Shown: piece after piece, positions 17,722 to 28,203 of the stretch
Layout of the letters: each line of letters starts with the position of its first letter
Position numbering within the stretch: position 1 is the stretch's first letter
NCBI RefSeq assembly: GCF_000218785.1
Contig: NZ_AFPO01000021.1
Span: 310,001 to 374,000 of the forward strand
Direction: 5' to 3'
From: Idiomarina sp. A28L
Lineage (GTDB): Bacteria; Pseudomonadota; Gammaproteobacteria; Enterobacterales; Alteromonadaceae
DNA: 64,000 nucleotides
Translations under genes and position numbers: made by a program
The notes under the pieces: model-generated
The model's database searches: none
What the model was told of the DNA's origin: nothing
The model's input: only the letters and a program-made list of their open reading frames with translations

Positions 17722-18849
17722 TTATGGAAGATGCTCGCTACCTAAATACTCGTGTGATTGCATTTCTTGCAACCGGCTTAAACAACGGCGAAATTCGAAG
17801 CTTAGCGTGCCGCCGCTATAGAGTTCTTGCATGGGCACTTCAGCCGACATAATAAGTTTTACTTTGTGCTCATAAAACTCATCCACCAAAGCAATAAACC
17901 GACGGGTGGCATCGTCTTTATCACGGCTCAATTGCGGTACATTACTAATCAATATGGCGTGATATAACCGCGCCAACTCAATGTAATCGTTTTGGCTTCT
18001 TGGCCCTTCACAGAGCTCTTTGAAATCAAAAAATGCCACATCATCTGCTTCACAGCGTACTAGTATGTTGCGGCCATTCACTTCTATAGGTTCATCACAA
18101 CGATGAGCTTGATGTTCCGGTGCAAGCTGATGGAAATAACGTACCAGGTTTTCATCGGCTGCTTTATCGAGCGGGGAATGATAAATCTCTGCCTGTGTAA
18201 GTGTACGCAGACGATAATCCACACCACCATCAACATTTACAATTTCACAATTTTGATTTAACAACTGAATAGCTGGTAAAAACCGAGCTCTTTGCAATCC
18301 GTTTTTATATAAATCATCGGGCACTATATTTGAGGTTGCAACCAGCACCACGCCCTCTTCAAACAAAGCTTCGAGCAAAGTGGCTAAAATCATAGCATCG
18401 GTAATATCTTGCACAAAAAACTCATCGAAGCAGATAACCCTAGCTTCGGTGGCAAACTTAGCTGCAATTAACGGCAACGGATCAGATTTGCCTTTTAACG
18501 CTTTCAGTTCCGCGTGTACCCGATGCATAAAGCGATGAAAGTGCACACGCCATTTGCGCTCGAACGGCAGTGCGTTATAAAAGGTATCTACAAGATAGGT
18601 TTTACCCCGGCCTACTCCACCCCAAAAATATAAACCTTGAATTTGCTGCTTTTTTTTACCGAGTAAGGTTCTGGATATCTTTTTGAAGCCTTTGCCGGGT
18701 TTATTCCCAATAAGATCATCGAACAAACGCTGAAGATGCTTAACGGCCTCTTCCTGCGCTGGATCGTGGTGAAAATCTGAACGTGTTAAATCACGTTGAT
18801 ATGCTGCTAACGGTGTATTTACATTTTCCGACACAAATTTGCCTGACAT
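17722..18849 (-). CDS. zapE: Cell division ATPase ZapE
   Basis: ZapE is an AFG1-like AAA-family ATPase that associates with the Z ring and influences FtsZ polymers. The roughly 375-residue product has Walker A GGVGRGKTYL, Walker B ICFDEFFVQDI, sensor LVATSNIVPDDLYKNGLQR, and the strongly conserved ending FEFRRCLSRLQEMQS. The start is uncertain: ATG 18849 gives a family-like N-terminus, while the open frame extends to 18906. It is divergent from zapG, the standard arrangement next to rplM-rpsI. Confidence 0.93.
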   Translation of the reverse strand: MSGKFVSENVNTPLAAYQRDLTRSDFHHDPAQEEAVKHLQRLFDDLIGNKPGKGFKKISRTLLGKKKQQIQGLYFWGGVGRGKTYLVDTFYNALPFERKWRVHFHRFMHRVHAELKALKGKSDPLPLIAAKFATEARVICFDEFFVQDITDAMILATLLEALFEEGVVLVATSNIVPDDLYKNGLQRARFLPAIQLLNQNCEIVNVDGGVDYRLRTLTQAEIYHSPLDKAADENLVRYFHQLAPEHQAHRCDEPIEVNGRNILVRCEADDVAFFDFKELCEGPRSQNDYIELARLYHAILISNVPQLSRDKDDATRRFIALVDEFYEHKVKLIMSAEVPMQELYSGGTLSFEFRRCLSRLQEMQSHEYLGSEHLP

Positions 18850-19060
18850 CTGACGACTGTTTGAATCATTACATGATACCATCATGCATTGAGGATTATG
18901 TAACAAGAATCTAGTATTATGGAACTTGTTGCTAATATTACAATTGAACGCCCCGGTAGGCGTTGAAACCAGCTAAAATATAACAAAGCATTAGTAAGCA
19001 CCAAGTTTTGGTGTGAGTAACGGCTGAATATGAGCTGAATATGAGTAAGAGGAACACAAT

Positions 19061-19501
19061 ATGGATTGGTTAATAGGAATTTTACTACTAATCGCGGGGG
19101 TGATAATCGGCTTTTTCGCCGCGCGTTTTTATCTTTCCCAAACCGGCGATACGGCAGAATTAAAATCACAAATAGAGAGCTCGCAACAGCAGTTTGAGGC
19201 CTATCGTAAAGATGTGGTAGAGCAACTTGCTTCCGCCCGCCAACTCGCCTCTGAAGTAACCGATATTCAGCATCGTTTAAACTTGTTTTTGCAAGATAGC
19301 CAGCATTTGCTTGAGCAAGATAAAGATTGGCAGCAACCGTTATTGTTTTCTGAAGAAACCATTCGCTCAATTCGCAAGGCCAACGTGATGAATAGAGATC
19401 GCAGAGAAGATAGCGAAACAGCTGATTCTCCGCCTCGTGATTACTCTGAGCCTGGCAGTGGGTTATTTACGCCAGTGCCGAAAGCGTTGAAAGAAGAATA
19501 A
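19061..19501 (+). CDS. zapG: Cell division/envelope protein ZapG (YhcB, DUF1043)
   Basis: ZapG is a single-pass inner-membrane protein linked to cell shape and division in E. coli. The 146-residue product has one N-terminal membrane helix (MDWLIGILLLIAGVIIGFF), a predicted coiled coil at about residues 30-90 (AELKSQIESSQQQFEAYRKD), and a polar, proline-containing tail. The start ATG follows AAGAGGAACACAAT. It sits between zapE and degQ as in other gammaproteobacteria and is followed by a clear terminator. Confidence 0.92.
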   Translation: MDWLIGILLLIAGVIIGFFAARFYLSQTGDTAELKSQIESSQQQFEAYRKDVVEQLASARQLASEVTDIQHRLNLFLQDSQHLLEQDKDWQQPLLFSEETIRSIRKANVMNRDRREDSETADSPPRDYSEPGSGLFTPVPKALKEE

Positions 19502-19530
19502 CGCTCGAACCACATTAAAAAATATTCTCT

Positions 19531-19563
19531 CAGGGCGCTTCGGCGCCCTGTTTGCGTTTTTAT
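19531..19563 (+). terminator. Intrinsic terminator after zapG
   Basis: CAGGGCGC, a TTCG tetraloop and GCGCCCTG form an eight-base-pair hairpin followed by TTTGCGTTTTTA. The UUCG loop adds stability. Confidence 0.85.
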
Positions 19564-19585
19564 CCTCTTGAATTTTTTTTACAGC

Positions 19586-19613
19586 GAACTTATTTCCGAT
19601 TTTGATGGTCTTT
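19586..19613 (+). promoter_or_regulatory. Possible sigma-E type promoter of degQ
   Basis: GAACTT (19586-19591), 16 bases, then GTCTTT (19608-19613) resembles the envelope-stress sigma-E pattern (GGAACTT and GTCtaA), about 60 bases before degQ. HtrA proteases are often controlled by sigma-E. The -10 match is partial, so this is tentative. Confidence 0.35.
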
Positions 19614-19672
19614 GTTTTGCACCTTCAATGGTTTTTGCCCTGAACAATTGATGTCTATTCGGAGTAATATTG

Positions 19673-21088
19673 ATGAGAAAATTAACATCCTTCATTACCA
19701 CACTGGCGCTGGCCAGTATTCTAACCCTTCAAGCCGGCTTTAGCGCGCAAGCACTTGCAAACCAAGTAAATGCTCAACAAGCAAATACTCAGCAAGCCTA
19801 TGCCAATTTCCCTGCCGCTCATACCAACGAAAGAGGCATTCCAACTCTAGCCCCTATGCTTGATGAGGTTACCCCTGCTGTAGTGAATATATCGGTACAA
19901 GGAAAGCGCGTAACACGCCAACGCTTACCGGAAGCTTTTCGCTTTTTCTTCGGGCCAAACTCACCTCGTGAAGAAGTTCGCGAGCAACCGTTTCAAGGCC
20001 TCGGCTCAGGCGTTATTATTGATGCCGATGCAGGGCTTGTGGTAACCAATGCACACGTTGTTAATGATGCTACTGAAATAACCGTTACTCTTCGCGATGG
20101 CCGCCAATTCGATGCACAAGTGCTCGGCCGCGATGAGGAATCGGATATTGCACTGCTGAAATTAGAAAATCCAAGAGATTTAGTATCTATAAACATCGGC
20201 AACTCAGATCAATTACGAGTAGGCGATTTCGTGGTGGCCATTGGCAACCCATTTGGCCTCGGGCAAACCGTTACCTCCGGCATTGTTTCTGCTCTGGGCC
20301 GCAGCGGCTTGGGAGTTGATAGGTTGGAAAACTTTATTCAAACCGATGCAGCCATTAATAGCGGAAACTCTGGAGGAGCGCTGGTTGATCTGGAAGGTAA
20401 CTTAATTGGTATCAACACCGCGATCCTTGGCCCAACGGGAGGCAACATTGGCATTGGGTTTGCTATTCCAGCCAACATGATGAATAACTTAGTTGAACAA
20501 ATAATTGAATTTGGGGAAATACGCCGCGGTGTTCTGGGCGTTCGTGGCGGTAACCTCACTCAAGAACTCGCCGAAGCACTTGATATCAATCGAGCACAAG
20601 GCGCATGGGTTAGTGAAGTAGTTGCCGATAGCGCAGCGCATAAAGCCGGTATTGAAGCGGGCGATGTAATTTTAGCGCTTAACGGCACCCCAGTTTATTC
20701 TTTTGCAGAACTTGCCGCAAAAGTAGGAACCATAGGTGCTGGGAGAACAGTTGAACTCACATTGCTACGCGATGGTAATGAACTTAACGTAACGGTTGAG
20801 CTTGACCAACAAGAGAGCCAACAAATAACGGCCGATATATTGCACCCTGCACTTCGGGGGGCAGAGTTAAGCACTCGGGATCAGCAAGGCGTTGTAGTTA
20901 GTGCTGTTGAAACCGATTCACCCGCCGCGCGCCTGGGTTTACGTGAGAACGACATCATTGTGGCCGTTAACCGCCAAGTAGTGAGCAACACTCGAGAACT
21001 GCAAAATCTTATTCAAAATACTCAGGGCGTTGTTGCGTTAAATTTGCTTCGGGGTAACTCGCAGCTCTATCTTGTGCTTCCTAACTAG
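19673..21088 (+). CDS. degQ: Periplasmic serine endoprotease of the DegQ/DegP family
   Basis: This HtrA-family protease and chaperone degrades misfolded periplasmic proteins. The 471-residue product has a signal peptide (cleavage likely after AQALA), the trypsin-like domain with the catalytic triad His near 128 (VVTNAHVV), Asp near 158 (ESDIALLKL) and Ser near 233 (NSGNSGGAL), and two PDZ domains at about 270-360 and 380-470. Two PDZ domains distinguish it from DegS. ATG 19673 with GGAG eight bases upstream is preferred to the TTG immediately before it. Its position before degS argues for DegQ, although DegP has the same architecture. Confidence 0.94.
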   Translation: MRKLTSFITTLALASILTLQAGFSAQALANQVNAQQANTQQAYANFPAAHTNERGIPTLAPMLDEVTPAVVNISVQGKRVTRQRLPEAFRFFFGPNSPREEVREQPFQGLGSGVIIDADAGLVVTNAHVVNDATEITVTLRDGRQFDAQVLGRDEESDIALLKLENPRDLVSINIGNSDQLRVGDFVVAIGNPFGLGQTVTSGIVSALGRSGLGVDRLENFIQTDAAINSGNSGGALVDLEGNLIGINTAILGPTGGNIGIGFAIPANMMNNLVEQIIEFGEIRRGVLGVRGGNLTQELAEALDINRAQGAWVSEVVADSAAHKAGIEAGDVILALNGTPVYSFAELAAKVGTIGAGRTVELTLLRDGNELNVTVELDQQESQQITADILHPALRGAELSTRDQQGVVVSAVETDSPAARLGLRENDIIVAVNRQVVSNTRELQNLIQNTQGVVALNLLRGNSQLYLVLPN

Positions 21089-21104
21089 CACGTTTGCAAT
21101 CTCC

Positions 21105-21131
21105 GCCGGCCTCTATCAGAGGCCGGCCTTT
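21105..21131 (+). terminator. Intrinsic terminator after degQ
   Basis: GCCGGCCTC, a five-base loop and GAGGCCGGC form a perfect nine-base-pair stem followed by CTTTCCT. The T-tract is short, but the stem is strong. degS therefore probably has its own promoter in the 21132-21240 gap. Confidence 0.75.
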
Positions 21132-21240
21132 CCTGCTATATTTAGTGTTATATTTCACCAATATGCGATTTACTTTGCTACCAAGCAGCTTTTGCTCGGC
21201 TAACTGTAAATTGCAATATCACTAAACTTTGTGAGAACCC

Positions 21241-22314
21241 ATGACGGCTAAAAAGCGCCAAAAAAGCACGTTTAGCGAAATTTTTACGCAATACTTCTTA
21301 AAACCGGCACTTTTGGGTGTGGTTGTTGCACTTATTGTGTTGTGGGTGATAACACGCCAGCCAGCAGGCGAACAGCAAGAACAGTTAATACATGGCGAGC
21401 TAATGACTTTCTCAAGTGCCTTCGAGCGCGCTGCTCCTGCCGTTGTTAACATTTACACTGCACAATCGATTCGAGATGGCCGAGTACGTAGCCAGCCAGC
21501 AACAGCCATGCGCCTGGGTTCAGGCATTATTATGGATTCTCGCGGTTATATTTTAACGGCGTTGCATGTAGTTCAAAACGTAGATCAAATTGAAGTAGCA
21601 TTACAAGACGGCCGCTTATTCGGCGCTCAATTAGTGGGTAGCGATGAACTTACTGATTTGGCAGTACTCAGAATCGATGCGAACAACCTACCAACGATTA
21701 GTGTAAATGAGAGTTACACCCCCCGCGCTGGCGATGTGGTGTTAGCGATTGGTAACCCTTACAACCTTGGGCAAACGGTAACCCAAGGCATTATTTCGGC
21801 TACCGGCCGAATTAGCTTAGGTAGTGCCTATGCAGAGTTTATTCAAATGGACGCCGCCATTAATGAAGGCAACTCGGGTGGCGCTGTGGTAAATAGCCGT
21901 GGCGAATTAGTGGGTATTGCCAGTGCCTCATATCAATCTGAATTCAGTAGCCGAGGCTCACAGGGTATTTATTTTGCTCTAGCCTACCCATTAGCGCAGC
22001 GAATTATGCGCCAGCTTATTAACGAAGGCGCAGTAACCCGCGGTTATCTCGGTATCACCGCTGGGCAATACTACAGTGATGATTTTTCTACTCGCGGATT
22101 ACGGGTAGACGATGTGGTAGAACAAGGCCCAGCTTGGCGCGCTGGCTTGCGCACTGGTGATTTTATTTATGAAATTGGTGGCCGGGCTGTAACTTCAGTA
22201 AACCAAGGGCTCGATTTGGTAGCGGAAGCGACACCAGGCTCCGAATTAGAAATAAAATTCTATCGTGGTGGTGAGCCTAGAGCTGTTATTGTAACCATTG
22301 AGCAACTGCAGTAA
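21241..22314 (+). CDS. degS: Inner-membrane serine protease DegS
   Basis: DegS senses unfolded outer-membrane proteins through its PDZ domain and makes the first cut in the anti-sigma factor RseA, starting the sigma-E response. The 357-residue product has an uncleaved membrane anchor at about residues 21-38, a protease domain with His 109 (ILTALHVV), Asp 139 (ELTDLAVL) and Ser 212 (NEGNSGGAVV), and a single C-terminal PDZ domain from about 260. A membrane anchor plus one PDZ domain is the diagnostic architecture. It lies directly after degQ. Confidence 0.95.
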   Translation: MTAKKRQKSTFSEIFTQYFLKPALLGVVVALIVLWVITRQPAGEQQEQLIHGELMTFSSAFERAAPAVVNIYTAQSIRDGRVRSQPATAMRLGSGIIMDSRGYILTALHVVQNVDQIEVALQDGRLFGAQLVGSDELTDLAVLRIDANNLPTISVNESYTPRAGDVVLAIGNPYNLGQTVTQGIISATGRISLGSAYAEFIQMDAAINEGNSGGAVVNSRGELVGIASASYQSEFSSRGSQGIYFALAYPLAQRIMRQLINEGAVTRGYLGITAGQYYSDDFSTRGLRVDDVVEQGPAWRAGLRTGDFIYEIGGRAVTSVNQGLDLVAEATPGSELEIKFYRGGEPRAVIVTIEQLQ

Positions 22315-22340
22315 TACCCAGAGCTCTAGCAATAGAAACA

Positions 22341-22380
22341 AAAAAGCAGCGGTTTAAAAAACCTGCTGCTTTTTTATTTT
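22341..22380. terminator. Bidirectional terminator between degS and murA
   Basis: An AGCAGC...GCTGCT hairpin with an inner GGTT/AACC pairing is flanked by an A-run on the left and TTTTTTATTTT on the right, so it can stop transcripts from degS (plus) and murA (minus). Confidence 0.8.
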
Positions 22381-22402
22381 CTAATCAATAAACGGAAAAT
22401 AA

Positions 22403-23972
<1,570 letters not shown>

Positions 23973-23987
23973 GGATTCTTCCGTTGT

Positions 23988-24302
23988 TTACTGTTTTGAT
24001 TCCGCATAGCTTAACGAAAGCAGCTCAGTAACGCCACTCACCTCGGCAAATTGACGCAGTTGAGTGTTGGTATTCTGTAAAGACAACGAGCGGTTCGATT
24101 CTGCTAGCTCAGCGATTAGCTGAATGAACATAGCGATTCCAGAAGAATCAACCTGCTGCACATCACTACAATCAAGTGTTAAATCACCGCTGCTTCCAAC
24201 CCAATCGCCGCGAGCGCGCCAAGCAGCGCCCACGTTATCGCGATTCAATTTGCCCGCTACGCGAACACAATCTTTATCTACCTTGAAGCTCAGATCTGAC
24301 AT
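23988..24302 (-). CDS. mlaB: STAS-domain protein MlaB of the phospholipid transporter
   Basis: MlaB binds the MlaF ATPase and stabilises the inner-membrane MlaFEDB complex. The 104-residue product is a single STAS domain with LTLDCSDVQQVDSSGIAMFIQL, containing the helix-capping DSSG motif near residue 53. It begins three bases after mlaD, leaving no room for mlaC, which normally lies between them. Family identity is clear from the fold motif and context, though sequence similarity among MlaB proteins is low. Confidence 0.9.
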   Translation of the reverse strand: MSDLSFKVDKDCVRVAGKLNRDNVGAAWRARGDWVGSSGDLTLDCSDVQQVDSSGIAMFIQLIAELAESNRSLSLQNTNTQLRQFAEVSGVTELLSLSYAESKQ

Positions 24303-24305
24303 TGT

Positions 24306-24773
24306 TTAATCATCACCTTGGCTAAAGAGAAATTGGCCTATCAAGTTTTCTAACACCATAGCTGAATTGGTGTTAAATATTGAATCGCCATCGGCTAAAA
24401 CGAAGATATCATCGTCCATAAAGCCAGGCTCTAAACCAATATATTGTTCACCCAATAAACCAGAAGTAAGAATTGATGCAGTGCTGGTTTCCGGAAACTT
24501 TGCATACTTATTGCTGATACGCATCTCAACAACCGGTTCGAAATACTCGGAATCGAGCTCAATGCTCGCCACGCGGCCCACTACTACGCCACCTACTTTA
24601 ACCGGTGAGCGTACTTTCAAGCCACCAATGTTGTCGAATTTCGCGTACAAGGTGTAAGTTTCCCCTCGCAGCGCATTACTCTGATTAGCTACCTGTAGCG
24701 CAAGAAAAATCAACGCAGCAATCGCTACCGAAATAAATACACCTACCAATAATTCAATTTTACGCATTTCCAT
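24306..24773 (-). CDS. mlaD: Outer-membrane lipid asymmetry protein MlaD (MCE domain)
   Basis: MlaD forms the periplasmic hexameric ring of the Mla phospholipid transporter. The 155-residue product has an N-terminal membrane helix (about residues 6-28), then the MCE domain with TLYAKFDNIGGLKVRSPVKVGG and VGRVASIEL, and a hydrophobic C-terminal helix (SAMVLENLIGQFLF) that lines the lipid channel in the known structure. A second ATG at codon 3 is an alternative start. It overlaps no neighbour but lies three bases from mlaB and mlaE on each side. Confidence 0.95.
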   Translation of the reverse strand: MEMRKIELLVGVFISVAIAALIFLALQVANQSNALRGETYTLYAKFDNIGGLKVRSPVKVGGVVVGRVASIELDSEYFEPVVEMRISNKYAKFPETSTASILTSGLLGEQYIGLEPGFMDDDIFVLADGDSIFNTNSAMVLENLIGQFLFSQGDD

Positions 24774-24776
24774 AAA

Positions 24777-25550
24777 TCACCCGAACATCACTGCTGTCAA
24801 AATAAAATCCAAACCCAACACGGCTAGCGAGCTATAGACTACTGTTTGCGTAGTAGCTGCGCTGATTCCCGGCGAGGTAGGTGCCGCTGTGTAACCTTTA
24901 TAAAGTGCTATCCAAGTTACAACGATTGCGAATACAAGGCTTTTGATAACGCCATTCATAATATCGTTCTGCCACTCAACACTTGCCTGCATAACCGACC
25001 AGAACGCACCATCATCAACGCCCAGCCACTGCACACCAACCAAGAAACCACCATAAATACCAATGGCACTAAACATGAGTGCCAACAAAGGCATACTGAT
25101 GAAACCCGCCCAGAAACGCGGTGCTACTACTCTCCGTAAAGGATCTACCGCCATCATTTCTAGGCTCGATAGTTGCTCGGTAGCGCGCATTAATCCAATT
25201 TCGGCGGTTAATGCTGAGCCCGCTCGGCCAGCGAACAAAAGTGCCGTTACCACCGGCCCAAGTTCACGCAATAGTGATAGCGCTACCATTGGCCCTAATG
25301 CCTGTTCAGCACCAAAATCAACTAAAATAGTATAGCCTTGCAAGCCCAACACCATGCCAATGAATAACCCTGAAATCAGAATTATTAGCATGGATTGCAC
25401 ACCCACCACATAAAGCTGGCGAATCAACAACGGAAACATTTTCCGCGGCTGAGGCTTGCCTACTAAAGCTTGGAACAACATGATTGAAGCTGCACCCACC
25501 CCTCGCAATGTGTTTAGGGTATTGCGGCCAATGTTAATGAAGAAATTCAT
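24777..25550 (-). CDS. mlaE: Phospholipid ABC transporter permease MlaE
   Basis: MlaE is the inner-membrane permease that hands phospholipid to or from the MlaD ring. The 257-residue product has about five hydrophobic segments and the signature region [32 protein letters not shown], which holds the conserved coupling motif. It overlaps the mlaF stop by four bases, showing translational coupling with the ATPase. Confidence 0.96.
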   Translation of the reverse strand: MNFFINIGRNTLNTLRGVGAASIMLFQALVGKPQPRKMFPLLIRQLYVVGVQSMLIILISGLFIGMVLGLQGYTILVDFGAEQALGPMVALSLLRELGPVVTALLFAGRAGSALTAEIGLMRATEQLSSLEMMAVDPLRRVVAPRFWAGFISMPLLALMFSAIGIYGGFLVGVQWLGVDDGAFWSVMQASVEWQNDIMNGVIKSLVFAIVVTWIALYKGYTAAPTSPGISAATTQTVVYSSLAVLGLDFILTAVMFG

Positions 25551-26353
25551 TTTGCGCGGCCTCCGGCAAGTAAATCGCTTTTATATTCGGAAGCGGGATA
25601 ATGAAAAGGTACCGGGCCATCAGGCTCACCTTGGAGAAACTGCTGCACTAAAGCATTACCATTTTGCTTGAGTTCTTCCGGTGAACCTTGCCCAACCACG
25701 GTTTTGTTTGCCAAAATCACCACGTGGTCGGCTATACTCATTACTTCATGAATATCATGAGAAACAACGATTGATGTTAGCCCAAGCGTGCTATTTAGTG
25801 AACGAATTAGCTTTACCAACATGCCCATAGAGATAGGATCTTGGCCCGCAAACGGTTCATCATACATGATCAATTCAGGGTCGAGTGCAATTGATCGAGC
25901 TAATGCGGCGCGGCGCGCCATACCACCTGATAATTCTTGCGGAAACAAAGTTCCAGCACCGCGTAAACCCACCGCTTCGAGTTTCATTTTTACCACTGTG
26001 GCAATGATATCTGCGGGTAAATCGGTGTGCTCTCGCAAAGGAAAGGCTACGTTTTCGAAAACCGTTAAATCACTGAATAACGCGCCACTTTGAAACAACA
26101 TACTCATGCGCTTACGCGCCTCAAACAACTGGCTACGCCCTAGTTTAGTGATTTCGTAATCAGCAAACCGAATGCTTCCTTTCTGCGGCTTTAATTGCCC
26201 GCCAATTAAGCGTAAAAGCGTAGTTTTACCGCAACCACTGGGGCCCATAATCGCGGTTACTTTACCACGCGGCACTTGCACCGAAACATCTTCATAAATC
26301 AGAGTATCGCCACGCTTGAAGTAAATATCTTTAACTTCTACTAAATTATCCAC
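25547..26353 (-). CDS. mlaF: Phospholipid ABC transporter ATP-binding protein MlaF
   Basis: MlaF powers the Mla transporter. The 268-residue ATPase has Walker [13 protein letters not shown] near residue 37, the ABC signature [14 protein letters not shown], Walker [15 protein letters not shown] and the switch histidine in SIVVSHD. The signature motif LSGGM rather than LSGGQ is typical of MlaF and MkL-type ATPases. The C-terminal extension past about residue 240 matches the tail that reaches the neighbouring MlaF in the dimer. It is the first structural mla gene, 16 bases after the TetR regulator. Confidence 0.96.
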   Translation of the reverse strand: MDNLVEVKDIYFKRGDTLIYEDVSVQVPRGKVTAIMGPSGCGKTTLLRLIGGQLKPQKGSIRFADYEITKLGRSQLFEARKRMSMLFQSGALFSDLTVFENVAFPLREHTDLPADIIATVVKMKLEAVGLRGAGTLFPQELSGGMARRAALARSIALDPELIMYDEPFAGQDPISMGMLVKLIRSLNSTLGLTSIVVSHDIHEVMSIADHVVILANKTVVGQGSPEELKQNGNALVQQFLQGEPDGPVPFHYPASEYKSDLLAGGRAK

Positions 26354-26369
26354 TTATTCCCTCTGCTCA

Positions 26370-26975
26370 CTAGCCAAATACACTGCCAGAATTTCCGTTA
26401 TTATCCTCTGGCGCCTCAAGCAACGCCATCATTTCGGCAGTAAAAGCTTCTCTTTGTTCCTTACTTTCACAATCGAGCAAGCCAAATTGGCGCAATAAAC
26501 GATCGCCTACCGCTGCTTTCCATACCGTTTGTGCTCGCGCACCACCGCTAGAGCTGGCATTTAGTATTGTCCATAACTCTTCAAATTTGTGCCGTACAGG
26601 GTGTAACAAGCTCGGATTGTTAGCCGCTGCGGCAATTATAGCACTATCAACCGCTAGCATTGAGGTAGGCACATTCAGCTCACCAAGAATAATCGCCTTT
26701 ATTTCCGCATTTGGGCCTTCAATACCTTGTTCCAGAAGCTCTTCTGTTCTTGCTTCGCGCATTCCAATATAGCGTTCCAGCATAGCAACGATGAGCGCCT
26801 CTTTACTGGCAAAATGGTATAATAAACCGCCCTTACTAATGCCGGTTTTTTCCGTTAAAGCATCAAAAGTTAGATGCGAGGCACCCTGCTCTTGCACTAG
26901 AAGCTCAGCCTGCTGCAAAATAAACTCACGCTTGCTCGGCCGGCCTCCTCTGCTGGTTTTCGTTGCATCTGTCAT
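26370..26975 (-). CDS. TetR/AcrR family transcriptional regulator
   Basis: A roughly 201-residue one-component regulator. The N-terminal helix-turn-helix is clear: FILQQAELLVQEQGASHLTFDALTEKTGISKGGLLYHFASKEALI, with GLLYHF as the recognition-helix end. The C-terminal ligand domain is not one I can assign. It lies 16 bases upstream of mlaF on the same strand, so it is probably co-transcribed with mla; this position in E. coli-type genomes has no such gene. ATG 26975 (MTDATKTSRGGRPSK) is preferred to the GTG three codons earlier, with GGGTG upstream. A partial palindrome at 26996-27009 may be its own operator. Confidence 0.88.
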   Translation of the reverse strand: MTDATKTSRGGRPSKREFILQQAELLVQEQGASHLTFDALTEKTGISKGGLLYHFASKEALIVAMLERYIGMREARTEELLEQGIEGPNAEIKAIILGELNVPTSMLAVDSAIIAAAANNPSLLHPVRHKFEELWTILNASSSGGARAQTVWKAAVGDRLLRQFGLLDCESKEQREAFTAEMMALLEAPEDNNGNSGSVFG

Positions 26976-26995
26976 ATTAAACACCCACTATAAAA

Positions 26996-27009
26996 ACCGT
27001 CTGTTCGGT
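26996..27009. promoter_or_regulatory. Candidate TetR-family operator
   Basis: ACCG, six bases, CGGT forms a 14-bp imperfect palindrome about 20 bases upstream of the TetR gene. It follows a weak minus-strand promoter candidate TTGCGA-17-TACTTT. TetR repressors often bind such ACCG/CGGT palindromes next to their own start. Low confidence because there is only one copy and the inner bases do not pair. Confidence 0.3.
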
Positions 27010-27210
27010 AAAGTATCATCCGCACTGGTTTTTCGCAATAACCAACTTGATTGCTAGAAACCACCAGAGAATAGCTGAATTAAACACCAGCAATGGTATA
27101 CTCACCCTGTTGTGCAGCACTGAACAACCCGTTACTAAAGCGCTGCACCCATAATATTGTGTATTTGCTTGGTAGAGTTTTATTACGTTGCAAAATAGGA
27201 TTAGGGATCT

Positions 27211-28203
27211 ATGTCTGAACATATCTCACCGGCTTCCACCGAAGGCTATATATGGCAAGGTAAACGCGTTCTTGAAATAGAAATAGCGGCCATACAAGGT
27301 ATGCAAGCGGCTATAAATCAAGATTTTGCGCAGGCCTGCCAATTACTGATTCGGTGTCAAGGCCGTGTTGTGGTTACTGGCATGGGTAAATCGGGCCATA
27401 TCGGTGGCAAAATAGCCGCAACTCTTGCCAGCACAGGCACGCCAGCATTTTTTGTACACCCTGGTGAAGCCAGCCATGGTGATTTAGGTATGATTACGCC
27501 ACAAGATACCGTTATTGCGATATCCAACTCCGGCGAAACGAATGAAGTTTTAAGTATACTTCCGGTTATCAAGCGTTTGGGCGTTCCCCTCATAGCTCTT
27601 ACCGGGCAACCTGATTCCACCCTTGCCAAGCTCGCCGATGTACATGTAAGTGTAGCTGTAAGTGAAGAAGCATGCCCGCTGGGCTTGGCTCCAACCGCGA
27701 GTACTACAGCCACCTTAGTAATGGGTGATGCCCTAGCCGTAGCGCTTTTACACGCACGAGGCTTTACGGCAAACGATTTCGCTCTTTCGCACCCGGGCGG
27801 CAGTTTAGGTAAACGCCTTTTGCTCCGTGTGGGTGATATTATGCACGCTAACGAACGCGTACCTAAGGTATCGAGCAATGCCATTATTACTGAGGCTTTG
27901 TTAGAGATATCGCAAAAAGGCCTAGGCATGACCACTATAGTTGATGGACAAGGCCGATTGCTCGGGCTTTTTACAGATGGTGATTTGCGCAGAATTCTTG
28001 ACCAACGAGTAGATATTCATCAAACCAAAATTTCTGAAGTAATGACTACGGGCTGCATTACTACCACAGCCGATACATTAGCAGCTGAAGCACTAAAGCT
28101 AATGGAAACTCGCAAGATCAACGGCTTAATAGTCCTAGATAAAGCGCAAACCGTTATTGGCGCCTTTAATATGCATGATCTTCTACGCGCGGGGGTTATG
28201 TAA
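27211..28203 (+). CDS. kdsD: Arabinose-5-phosphate isomerase KdsD
   Basis: KdsD interconverts ribulose 5-phosphate and arabinose 5-phosphate, the first step of Kdo synthesis for LPS. The 330-residue product has an SIS domain (VVTGMGKSGHIGGKIAATLASTGTPAF at about 52-78, and ISNSGETNEVL), then two CBS domains at about 205-330. The catalytic-region block CPLGLAPTASTTATLVMGDALAVALL is intact. It is divergent from the TetR-mla operon; the yrbG antiporter gene often found upstream is absent. The last base of its stop is shared with kdsC. Confidence 0.96.
   Translation: MSEHISPASTEGYIWQGKRVLEIEIAAIQGMQAAINQDFAQACQLLIRCQGRVVVTGMGKSGHIGGKIAATLASTGTPAFFVHPGEASHGDLGMITPQDTVIAISNSGETNEVLSILPVIKRLGVPLIALTGQPDSTLAKLADVHVSVAVSEEACPLGLAPTASTTATLVMGDALAVALLHARGFTANDFALSHPGGSLGKRLLLRVGDIMHANERVPKVSSNAIITEALLEISQKGLGMTTIVDGQGRLLGLFTDGDLRRILDQRVDIHQTKISEVMTTGCITTTADTLAAEALKLMETRKINGLIVLDKAQTVIGAFNMHDLLRAGVM

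Noticed and set aside
27357-27935. A 192-codon minus-strand open frame
   Set aside because: It is antisense to kdsD, whose SIS and CBS domains are fully conserved in the other direction.
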